Origin: Chromobotia macracanthus
Taxonomy: Eukaryota; Chordata; Actinopteri; Cypriniformes; Botiidae
Assembly (NCBI GenBank): GCA_036877525.1
Contig: JAZGTH010000099.1
Span: 1-64,000, forward strand
Direction of reading: 5' to 3'
Length of the DNA stretch: 64,000 nucleotides
Shown here: piece by piece, positions 49,490 to 61,600 of the stretch
Layout: the number at the start of each line of letters is the position of its first letter
Position numbering within the stretch: position 1 is the stretch's first letter
Translations under genes and position numbers: made by a program
Notes under the pieces: generated by a model
The model's database searches: none
Told to the model about the DNA's origin: nothing
Seen by the model: only the letters and a program-made list of their open reading frames with translations

Positions 49490-49627
49490 TCACAGGTATC
49501 CTCCCATGCACAGCAGCAGCAGAACGTGAACAGTTAGCAGGTAGAGTGACACCAGCAGAGGTGTGCGCTGACGAGAGCAGAATGCAACACGCAGCATCCG
49601 CAGCAGCCCGGGTCCACCGCTACGGGT
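49490..49627 (-). CDS. golgb1: golgb1 last coding exon (membrane anchor)
   Basis: 45 codons plus TGA, phase 0, acceptor GGCCCTCAG. Encodes TRSGGPGLLRMLRVAFCSRQ, then one ~20-residue hydrophobic helix (VSLYLLTVHVLLLLC) five residues from the C terminus, which inserts giantin in the Golgi membrane with the coiled coil in the cytosol. Confidence 0.92.
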   Translation of the reverse strand, partial: TRSGGPGLLRMLRVAFCSRQRTPLLVSLYLLTVHVLLLLCMGGYL

Positions 49628-52600
49628 CTGAGGGCCAAACAGAGAAATTTATAAAAGCCCATTCGTTCTTAGAAGCCTATTAAAACTATCTGGGTTGAAT
49701 TCATATTTATTAGTGCTTTTCATTTTGAAAGCTTTGTAAAAGCATTATTGCTTGTACAATTGGCTTATCACTGTGTTGAGGATTTGCATTTACCCGTGTA
49801 ATGGCGCCCTCTGGTGGCTCAATAAGGACTGCAGTTTCTGACATCATCGCTTCTGAGGCTGTCTGCCATTCCCCTTGTGTGTAACTGTAAAGAAAATAGG
49901 AAATGCATTTCATGTTTAGGAGTTTAATAAACCTTTCATTTGCTTAGCTTTATAAAAGGCTCACAGATATAAATGTTATAAATTAATTTAAATTGCACTT
50001 TTTGGCTGTTGTCACCAAGGCCTTTTTAAGCCTCTCCTCTACAAGCAATTGTCATATAGAGACCATTTTCATCCACCCAGTCCCAGATGAATGAAATCTA
50101 GTCTCGTTCAGCATGTTACTCACTGAATATCCTTTCATCTGGATATAATGGGTTGCTAACACCACTTACTGTATATTGACATGCACTATTAACTGTGGGA
50201 CCTTGTATAGACAGATGTGAGCCTTTCAATCATGTCCAATCAACTTAATTTAGCACAGGAGGGTTCCAATCAAGTTGTAGAAACATCAAGGATGAGCAGT
50301 GAAAACAGGTTGCACCTGAGCTCAGTTTTGAGCGTCATGTCAAAGGCTGGGAATACTTATGTACATGTGATTTTTTTCATTTTTAATAAATTTGCAAAGA
50401 TTTCAAACAAACTTCTTGCACGTTATCATTATGGGATATTGTTTGTAGAACTTTGAGGAAAATAATGAATTGAATTCATTTTGGAATTAGGCTGTAACAT
50501 AAAATGTGGAAAAGGTGAAGTGCTGTGAATACTTTCTATATATGTACAGTACATGTTCTAGTTAAATAATTTATCCTATTTCATAATAATCATAAAATAT
50601 GGCCTATTTCTGGATTTCAGTGTTTAAAGTTGCTGTGGTCTTATGTCATCACACTGTGAAGACCATGTCTATAGCAATCTAAAGCAAGAACTCCCAAAGC
50701 CCAAATCAGGCAGTTGATGGTGAGGGAGAGTTTACCCAATAAATGAAAATTCAGTCATCACCTCCCTAAGGTCCTTCCTAAGGTAACATAAAAATTCTCA
50801 CAAATTTCTTCTCTTTCTTCCATACAATGAAAGTAAATGAGGACCTGAAGTGTCAATGAACTAACATTCTGCCTAACATCTGTTCGTGCTCAAAAAAAAA
50901 AGTCAGGTTTGGAACAGACATTAGTGTAATTTTCATTTTTGGGTGAATACTCTTTCATCTAAGATTAGGGTCAAACCTTTTGAGACAATCCTGGGCAGCA
51001 ATTAGCTGTTCTTCTACTCTCAGTCGCTGTTCCATCTCCTCATCCAGCCTGACAAACACACAGAGCAGAAACATTACTGTACAGCAACAGAATAAAAGTT
51101 TTGCCATGCAAACAATGATTTACAACCTAATAACCTACTTCAGCAGTCTATAATTCTAGTACATTACTACTGATATCTAGCTATCTAAGAGAGCCGTTAA
51201 GTTTATTGACTGTGGTAGCAATTATTATGTTTAGGAATTGTATAATTACACAAATTCTTGATAACCTCATATGTGTCTGTATTGTTGCTTAGCAACCAAT
51301 TGACCTGGGTAAAAGTAATTGTTGATTAAATGGAAGTCTAACTGGATGTTTGATTGTAATAGTGAATCTGACAGGAGAGAGAAATAGGATCAAACTGGGA
51401 GCTAAAAGAATATTTTGCTAAATTCCTCTCAAATATTGTACAAGCAGTATATGCTAACAGTGTGAGATGTCGTCTGTGACTGCTATCAATGCAGCACAGG
51501 TGTTAAAGAAAGTGTGAGTGGATCATGTGGCTCATTATAATTAATGATCAGAGTAAACTTGTACAGCTGTACCTTCTCTGGAGTTCAATACACTCAGCTT
51601 TATATCCCTCAGTGTGCTCCAGAGGGCCACCAGGGGCAGTGTCTACTGCTAGACTTCCCTATGGGACATAGAAATAAACATGCATGTCTGAGCACTTACA
51701 GACAACAAAACAGATCCTGGATTTTGAGGATCTATATATAAATTTATATATAGTCTCCAACAACACAGAAACTAAAAACAATTAGATGGCTTTAAGACAA
51801 ACAAAATGTTTTCTCATATATGTAAGAGACATTACATTGCTCTCACCTGTCTTTGTGTGTATTCGTGCCGTAGCTTGGACGCCCTCGCCTCCTCTAGCAT
51901 GGCAGTAAGCTGCCGCACCTGTTGGTCCCTGTCTGAGAGTGTGGTCAGGGTCTGCTGCTTCAGGATCTCAGCCTGGCCCTGCCAATCCATCCTCTCTAGT
52001 CTATACAAACATTTTGAAGAAATTGAACAGGTCCAATGTATTTACAGTGTATCTCACTTTGTTGTGTACATGATACAAAATTCATATTCATCAACAGTTT
52101 ACAAATGCTCTACACATTTTGACCACCATAATTTCACATGAGTAGAAGTGCAAGAAAGGTCCTTTAAATTGGTGAGTCTCACCTGAGCATCTCCAGTTCC
52201 TGTTTGACTCTCTCCATCTGAGCCTCTCTGTCCCTAAGCTCTGCCATGAGTCTCGCCTCTCTTTCCCCTCCCCTTCTCTCTTCCTCGACAGCCAGAGAAA
52301 TCCTGGACAGTTCACCTGATCCCAGTCGATCCAATTCAGACTGCTGCAACTGCAGCTGTTCCAACTGAGAAACAAGGTAATTATTTGGTTACAAATTTTA
52401 AATGCATGTAGACTTTAGAAACACATTAACGTTGTCATACCAAGGTTCTTAAAAATAAAAATCATACGATGAATAACACAAGGTCCTGTACCATTCTCTC
52501 CCTGTCATTCTGTAGTGCTGATAGTGCATTTTTAAGGCTCCACACTTCTCCTTTCAAGCCACTAGAAGGAGACGGTGAGCTTCCTATTCGGTTAATTCCA

Positions 52601-55600
52601 TCCAAACGTTGCTGCAGTTCCTTGGCCTCACTGACAGCCTGATCTCGCGCATCCTGCAGAGAGGCCATGGCTTGACCAAAAGACTGGTTCTGAGACCGAA
52701 GCTGAACTGCTTCCTCCCTCGCCTCCAGAAACTGCTGCTCCATCATCAACAGGTCCCGTGCCAGCTCCGCCACCCTCTCCTCTGCTGTTTCAGCCTCAGT
52801 TCGCAGAACACCACCCTCCCATCTCAGCTCCTTCAGTTCTTTGCTGTGGACTGCCTGGGCTGCCCTCTCCAAGTTCAAGGTCTCCTCCAAGGCAGTAATG
52901 TTCTTCCTTGCAGCTTGGAGCTGCTCTCTTAGCTTCTCCATCTCAGCCCCTGGCGCATCATGTTTGTTGGCTTTGATGCTTTCTTCGCTGGCTTGGCTCA
53001 AGATCTCCTGCTCCACTGGTGGTACCTTTCCTGATGCCAGTCTGCCTTTCTCTAGAGCTTGAATATGAATCTCAAGCTGTTCTTTCTCTCCCTCCAAGAC
53101 ACTGATGCGCTCTAACTGTGCAGCAAAAATCTGTTTGTGTTGGGAGTCCTTCATGGCAAGAACCTGGTTCAGGTCATTTCTGTAGCCATGAAGCTGGGCA
53201 GACAGCTTGGCATTCTCAGCATTGAGATCATCCCGCTGTGACAGCAAGGCTCGAAGCTCCTCCTTCAACCCATTGTTCTCACCTGCAGCCTCTTGGATAT
53301 GGTTGTCCTTCTCCATTATAACCTGAAGGAAAAAGACAAACGAGTTATTATAAATGCTCTGAATTAACATGTTGTGTGATTTGCTAATGCATGCAATGAA
53401 ATGTGTTTATCATCATAATGTTTACATTGTTTATCGTTGTTAATGCATTCATTTAGTTTCACAACTCTCTCTCAAAACAACTGTGAAGCTGTCAGTATTT
53501 AATTTTTGCAGACTTTCATCTCTATGTTTTCAGTGTTCGTATACTGTCTGACAGTGTCCTAACCAGATGCAGTGCGACAAAATTCCAGCAACAAGCAACT
53601 TGTCTGTCCACACCAGACACAATGCAACACTATGCAAAAATCAATTAAAAATCAGTCAATCAGAACTGCATGTGGGTGGGTTCTCTCTCTGCATACAAAC
53701 TATTGTCTCCCAATCCTTTTAATACAATACAAATCACAATCAGTACATGATCTGTCAGCTGCAACATCACAGAAATAGAAACTGTTTCTAAAATAGAATC
53801 CATGTCGCGACTGGTTAGGACAAAAAGTGATTAACATGATATATTTTATCGCATTGTGGCTAGCATCTGATTAGGACACTGTGTGAGAAATAAGCCTATA
53901 AAATCTACTGCTGTTATGCACAAGTCAGGCTTGAAATTTGTTTAATAATTAAAACAACATTCTACCTGAAGGTGTCGCTCCTCTAGTTGCTTGTATTGGC
54001 TGAGCACTCTGTCCCTGTCATCCTGCAGGGAGCCCATAGCCTTGGTGAAGGACTCTAGTTGAGCTCTGCTCTGAAAGGTATCCTCCTCAGCCTTACGGAA
54101 CCTCTCTTCTAAGCCATGCAATTCCTCTTTCCTCTTTTCCAGGTCTTTCTCTGCCAATTCTGCCCTTCCATCTGCATCTTTCCTGGCCTCTTCAACAGCC
54201 TGATAAAAAAACAGAAAGATACAATTTTATGGCATTTTACTAAATAAATGTACAAGTGATAAATCAATGCTCACACATTTGTTTCTAGTATTCTCTATAG
54301 GGAGTACCTGTGTCACAGCCTGCTCTTTCTCACCAAGGAGCTCCATTTCTCTCTTCTCCTTTTCATCCAATGATGCCTGAAGGGTTTTGGTGAGGTTCTT
54401 AGAAGAGCCCAAGTCTGTCTCCAGTTGCTCCAGACTCAAGCAGAGTCTCTTCTCCTCTGCCTCTCGCTCTTTGATTACTGCACGTGCCTCGTTAATCTCA
54501 CTCTGAAGTTTGCCCACAGTCTCTTCTAAAACCTTGGTACGGTTGCGTAGCCCCTCTGCTTCTGCCTCTAAGGAAGTCAGCTGGGAGTGAGTCTGGACAA
54601 GGTTGGTCTCTACCTCAGAGAGATTCTGCTGCAGATCACGTCTGTCTTTCTCAAGAGTTTCAAGGCTTTCACTGTGTCTCCTTTTTGTCTCAGTTAACTC
54701 AAGCTGTAGGTTCTGCTCTGCTTTCTGCATCCTAAAGACATAAAAACATATGGTTTATTACTGATTTTTAGAAAATTAAAACGACTAATGAATTTGAAAT
54801 GAAATCTGAGTGAAACATATAAACTCAAACCTTTCCAATAAACTCTGCAGCTCCTCTTTGTGTGTGGTCTCTTCCTGCAGTTGCTTTGCAAGTTCTTTAG
54901 CTTGGTTCTCGGCCTCCTGAACATCAGCCTGCTTTTCCTGTAGTTCATTATGAAAACGACTTTCCCACTGTTTGGCCTCATCCAGCACGCGATCACGATC
55001 ATCCTGCAGGGAGGACATGGATCGTGAAAAGGCAGCCAGCTGAGCCAATGCCCCATCTAGACGGGTCTGCGTTCCCTGGGCATTCTTGTTTGTAGCCTCA
55101 GCAATGCTCCTTGCCTCCAGAGTTGCCACTTCCTGCCTTTCCCGTTCTCTGTAGGCCTTCTCTAGTCTCAATTCCATCTGTTTAAGCTCTGCTCCTAGAC
55201 GATACCTGACTTCATCAAGAGTACGCTCTGAATCTGCTTTCAATTCTGCCTCTCGATGTTGTGCCCTTTGTTCAGTAGCTAATTTGTCTGCATGGGTCTG
55301 CTTTGTCTCTTCCAGTGCAAGATCCAGCTTCTTTTTACAAACTGAAAGCTCAGACTCAATATTTGCTCTCTCTTGCAAAATCTTTGAAATCTCCAAGTGT
55401 GCTGCCTCAAGTTCTGCATGCACTTCATCCCTACTCAACAATAATGACTTCACTTCTTTAGCCAGTTCACTGATTCTTTCTTGATACTCAATGCAGTCTT
55501 TCTGAAGCTGACGGACTTCTAACTGCTTCTCCCTCAGCAGTTCCTCAAGTTGACGAGTTCTGTTTTGACTACCTTCTTTAAACCTCTGTACTGATTTTAA

Positions 55601-58600
55601 CTTGTGCTCTAGTTCTCTTTGTTTGCCAGCCTCAGACTCTGCTCTCTCTTGTTTGGCCTGCCTCATGTCCTCTTCCATCCTTGCTGCCCGGTCCTTCTCG
55701 CTTGCTACTTCAGCCTCCAGCTCAGCTTGCTCTCTCTTTAGTTTTTCCAGTTCCTGCTGCACGTCTGCAAGCCGATCATGGCTGTCAGCTGCTTCTTGCT
55801 GATAGCCTGCAATGCTGCCATTAAGTTGAGCCAACTGGTTCATCAACCGTTCCTCCAGGTCATCCCTTTCAGCCTCTAAGCTAGCCCGAAGTTCCTGAAT
55901 TTGGGTCTCTTTTTTAGAAATCTCTTCTTTCTGAATCTTTTCTTTTTCTAAACCGTCCTGAATGTGCTTCTTGAGGGAAGTCAATTCTGCATTAAGTATG
56001 GATTCTTTCTTGTTTGCCAATTCTAGATGATTCTCAAGAGCAGCTTCAAGTTCCCTTACCCTACTCTCTGCTGTTATGAGAGAGTTTTCCAGTTCTCTAA
56101 GCCTTTCCTCTGTTTGAGCATTCATTTCATTTTTTGTTTGCACTTCTGTGACTTTGTGTTCAAGAACAGGAGCAATGGATTTCTCTGGCTGCATCTGCAG
56201 ATTAGTTTCTGGGAAACTGCCATCACCCAAGTTCACTTGTTTTTCTAATAAATCAGGACCTCTCTGTTGTGTGACAACTTTAACTTCCTTAATGATTTCC
56301 ATGGAACCGTGGAAAGTTTTACTGCTATTTCTGTTAGTTTCCTCACTCAGATGCTCTCTCAACTCCTTAGCTTGCTGTTCTAAAGAGTTTTTGTCATGCA
56401 TAGCAATATTATAATTTGATTTCAAGGTCTCAAGCTCTTCTTTAACTTTCTCAAGCTCTGTTTTCAGCTCAGCTTCAGCATGTCTGATCCCTTTCTTATC
56501 TTCTTGCTCCCTGAGCCGTTCATTCTCCTCTTCTAGATCCATAATCTTCTGATGCTTGACCTTGGCAAACTTCCTCATCTTCTCTTTCACAACATCCACC
56601 TCCTTCATTGCTTCCTCTGCTAACCTGTCTGCCTCTTGTCTGGCTGCCTCATGAGCACGTGTCTTGGCTGCTAACTCTTGCCTCTCTTGTCGAGCAGCTT
56701 CAAGCACACGCCTCACTCGTTCAGCCTCATCACTTACATTCTCATATGACTTTAAGAGGGTTTCATACTCCTCTTTCATGCTTTGTATTTTTTCTTCCAA
56801 TTGCCTACACACTTTTTGTGCTTCTTCTTTGGCACTCTCAGCTTGACGTTTGCATGCATCTTTCTCATTCAAAATACCCTCCATAGCCAGCTTAAGGCTC
56901 TCACAAGATGCACTGAGACTCTGATTTTCCAACAAAGTTCGATCTACCTCTTTAATTAACTTCTCCCTCTCTTCTTTTAACCCGTTCAGCTCCACCTCCA
57001 CAAAGTCAAGCTTCTGCTGTAGCTCTAATCTGAGTTTCTCAGCAGCAGCCTGTTCCTCCTTCAGTGCCTGATTCCCTTTGAGTGCCTCCTTACGTGACAC
57101 AAGAGCAGCCTGCAGTTTACGCTGAAGCTGTTGAAGTTTGGCACTGTTACCCTTCTCTTCTACCTCTCGTTGAGGCATTTCTGCTTCCAGTTTTTGAACC
57201 CTATCTTGCTCAGTTTTAAGTACTTCCTGTAGGAATGCAATCCGTTGATCTTTCTCTGACACAGTTTCCTGCATCTTAAGTATTAGGGAATTTTGTTCAC
57301 CAAGCTGCTGGCTTAAATCAACAATCTCAACATTCTTGTTTTTTAGAAACTCTTTAAATTCCTTTACTTCTGACTGAAGGGCTTTGATGGGGGACTCAGC
57401 CTCTGAGATGCTTCTTTTAGCTGCTTCCCAAGCCTGATCAACCTCTGCTTTCAACGCCTCTGCATGAGCTTCTGCTTTCTGACACTTCTCTCTAAGAACC
57501 CCCATCTCCTCTGTCAGATCATCAATCTGCCTTTCCTTTTCTCTCAGGGCTTCCAGTTCTTTGCCAAGCTCTTTGACTTTGCTATCTGTGAGTGATTGGT
57601 TCTCTTGTAGATGCAATTCCAGTTCTGCACAAGCAGTCTGTGCAACTTTTAACTCCTCCTGAAGAGCACAGACAATAGCGTCATGATCTTTCACTGATGG
57701 TTGTTTAGACTGCTGACCAGTTTCATGCTGTTGTTGTGTCTCAGTTTCAGCAGAAGCAAAATCCACCCAGTCCTCCTGAACCCAATCGTTTGTCTCTAGT
57801 TTAACTAGATTCTGTGTGGTAGAGCCAATATTTTCCTCTATGTTAACACTCACTACATTATCTGCAGCATTTCTTCTTTCTAGCTGGCCCTCTAGCTCCT
57901 TAATACGATTCAACAACCCAGCTTTCTTACTCTCTTCATCTTGAAAGCGCTTAAGAAGATCACCGTAACCCTCTTTTTGTTGTTTCATCTCCTCAAGATG
58001 TTGGCAATCTTTCTCTTGAGCTTTCACTGCAGTGTTTTCATGAGCATCAGTAGCTTCCTGAAGCTTTTTACGCAATCTTTCAATGTCTGATTCCATGGAT
58101 GCTATCTGTGAAAGAAGTCTGTTGCCCTCATTCGCCTGCAACATTTGTTGTTCATTCATTTTTACATACTGTTCTTTCAGTCGTTGTATTTCTGCATGTG
58201 ACTCGGTCAGTGCTTGATCTTGGTTGTAGATTTTTTGCTGCAGACTTGTAAGTGTCTCTTCTTTCAAATTTAAAACATCTCTGGTCTCCTGACACAAAGC
58301 CTCAAGTTTCTCAATTTCCAGATCTTTATTCTTGATTTCATCTTTAAACTGAGTAATATCTTCCTTGTCATCTTTTTCCTTTTCTTCCCTGATCTCAGCC
58401 TCTTTTTCAAACTCTGCAACTTTTTTTATCAAATCCTTTCGTTGTATCAGAGCTGCCTGCAGCTTTCTTTTGACCTGTTCTCCATCTTTCTTCATTGCAG
58501 CCATTTGCACAACCAAGTCCTCTTTCTCCTTCTGTAATGCAGCAAGCTTTTCATTTTCTGCTGTTTTTTCCTCTATGGTTTTCTGATGGTCATCCCTGGC

Positions 58601-61600
58601 TCTCTCTAGCTCATAAACTTGCTCTTTTAGCTTTTTGGCTTCACTGGATATTGTGAACTTTTCCTCTCCAGCCTGGAGTAGTTTAACAGTCATGCTGTCA
58701 CTGAGCTCCATCATCTCCTGGTCTTTTTGTGAAAGACACTTTTGTAGGTCCTCCAGCTCAGCAGTCCTGTTAATGAGAGCAGTTTTGGTCATGTTAGCTT
58801 CCTGAGAGATCTGCAGTAACCTTTCCTCCATGACCAAGAGCTTCTTCTCCAATTCAGTGGCGGTTAACTCTCTGTCCTCAAACTGAGCAGTCAGCATTTT
58901 AGCTTGGCCTTCTTGTTTAAAAAGTCTTTGTTGAGTGTCATCTAAATCTGATTTGATGGTTTGTATCAGCTTATCTTTGGAGCAAACCTCTTCTTGCAAG
59001 TTTAGAAACTGCTCAGAAACATTTTGTGCTTCTACCTTTTCTTTCTGGATCAATGCCCTAACTTCCAAAAGCTCTTTCTCACAGATGATTGCCTTTGACT
59101 CAGCCTCATTTTTGAAAACTTTTAATGACTCAGTTTCCTCTTCTAGTTGATGAACTTTCTCCTGTGATTGTATTGTGGAATCTCTAAACTGCTGAAGCTC
59201 CCCCAGAAGTTCACTGTATCTTTTCTGAATCTCTTCTGCTAAGATCTGTGCAAAAGCCTGGCTAGTGTTTGAATCATAATTTAGCAAACTTCCTTCCTGC
59301 TGCTCAGTACATACCTGTACAGTTTCATGGATATCTAAAGATTGTGACTCAATATCCACTATGCAGCTATTTGATGTGACCTGCTCTTCACAGGCCTCAT
59401 CCCAAGATTGAGAGGATAAGCGTAATGAGGCAAAGTCTTGAACCTGGGGGGACCACTCTTGAGTCCCATCTTGGTTTACTGCTTCCAGAATAGTCCAGCT
59501 ACTACTATGAGCTATTTCTGAATCACTGCTGGTTACCATCTCATCTGAAGAAGTACCCTTTGATTCTCCAGGAGACTCAGGCTGAGGTCCTATAAGCTCA
59601 GGGCTGCTCTCATTGCCAGCAGACACAGACAGAACTGAGGTGTCCACTGCTACAAGTTTTGACTCTTCTTGTGTGTCCTCAAGAAGTTCAGAAAGAGCTG
59701 CAGAGTTGTTGGGCATGTCTCTTATGGCTACACTGTCCACCCTTTCCATCTCTGGGACTTTTATAGTTTGTTCTTTGATGAGTGACAGTTTTTCTCTGAG
59801 AACAGAAATCTCCCTTTCTCTGTCTGCAAGTTGCTGCTCCAGTGTTAGTATGCTATCTGTCTGTGATGCACTTCCTGAACTATGTCTATCTCCACTGTAA
59901 TCTATGAGAGAATAAAACATAATGAAATGTAAATCATTAGAAAGTTACAAAAAACATAAGCATGTGCATTCCTTTATAGGCTTCTAGCTACATATTGCTT
60001 CAGTGCTATCTTTGTGTTTCTTAAGTTCCTGATTTGTTTTGTGTTGTGATTGAGGCCTTTGAATTGAGGCTGGTAGAGGAAACCTGTTTGTCAAGTCATC
60101 GTAACTGTTGAGCAAATACAAACGTTGCAACACTTACTACTTAGTAACTACAATACTAAAGGGCAGGGACTATACAGTAAAGCATTCAGACGCATGGTAG
60201 GAGTGATGCTAAAAGACAAACAACAGTCTAAAGTACATAACAGTTCAGCTATTTAAAGGCCAGCTCACCCTGGTGTACTCTGTTCAAATCCCTCACAGAC
60301 TGGTCAGTCACATGGTCACCTAATGATCCACCAGCAACCTAGAAACACAAGCCTCTGTTACAATAAACAGCACCCCTAAACACTTGCTTGTTTGTAGCCA
60401 CAATAATTGCACATATATGAATGCAACAACTGACATTTATTAACTTTATAATGTACAACTGTACAATATCCATATATGCGTGAACCAGCGAGGCCAGTAG
60501 TCAAAACAAATGATGAAAATTTAAAGGATTATGATCTGATAAGCTGAGAGATGTGCTCTAGTGTGCTAATAGGAACTATCAACATACCTGTAGATTTTCA
60601 AACATTCCTTAATTTAAAAATCAATCAGTGATATTCAGTATGTACAAGGAGTCTACAATTAATAGTAGCATCAAACAGACAACTGATCTCACCATTGAGA
60701 GTGTCTGGTATTACATAAATAGATAGCACAAATTAGCACATAGAAAAAATAAATAGCACTAAGAAAGTCTAAATCCCTAAAAACTGTGGCAACACCTCCA
60801 AGACGGCTTAAATAATATTTAGGTATTTCTCCGAAATACCCAAAGGTTTATTGACAGAGCAAACATCTATCAGTGTCTTGTCCACCAACCTGCAGAGTGA
60901 GAAGTTGTTGTTCCAGCTGCTGTATCCTAGCAACTGCTTCCTCTCTGTCAGATGTGCTTTTATCCAGTTGATCTAGAGCATCGAAACAGGTACTTTTTAC
61001 ACAGTACTTTTTTGTACACTTTACTTTTCACAGTACAAACAATCAGCTATATGGTGTGACTTTGGCTGATAAACTGTTTTAAATGATATTTTACAGTGCT
61101 TTAAACTTCATTGTCTAGGTTGTTCACCTTGCAAAGATTGAAGAGTGAGCGAAATCTGAGACATGCGATCTTGATTCTCTAGCTTTTCAGTTGTGAGATC
61201 ACGCAGCCAGGCTTCCAAGGTGGGTAATATCTCTAAAAACTGTGCAGGATCAGTAGGAATGGATATTTCTGTGTCTGTCTCTCTAGCAGTTGTTAAAGCC
61301 TGAAGTCCTCTCCAAAGTTTCTCAAGCATATCCTTAGCTTGTACTCCTGCTTTCTGTTCCTCTTTGCCGATCTCCAATCTCTCTCTCAAGAACTCAAACT
61401 CGTTTTGCATCTGTGCTAAATGACCCTGTTCGCTGTTAGATCTCTCGTCCCTCTCTCTCTTCATTTCATCAATCTTCTCCTGGAGATGGTGACAGTGTTC
61501 CATGTGACTTGCAACTTCCTCCTCCAATTTCTTGCACATCTCCTCTTTCTGTTTCTCTGCAGCTTCCAGAGATACTCGCAAATTAGCCATCTCTGTCTCA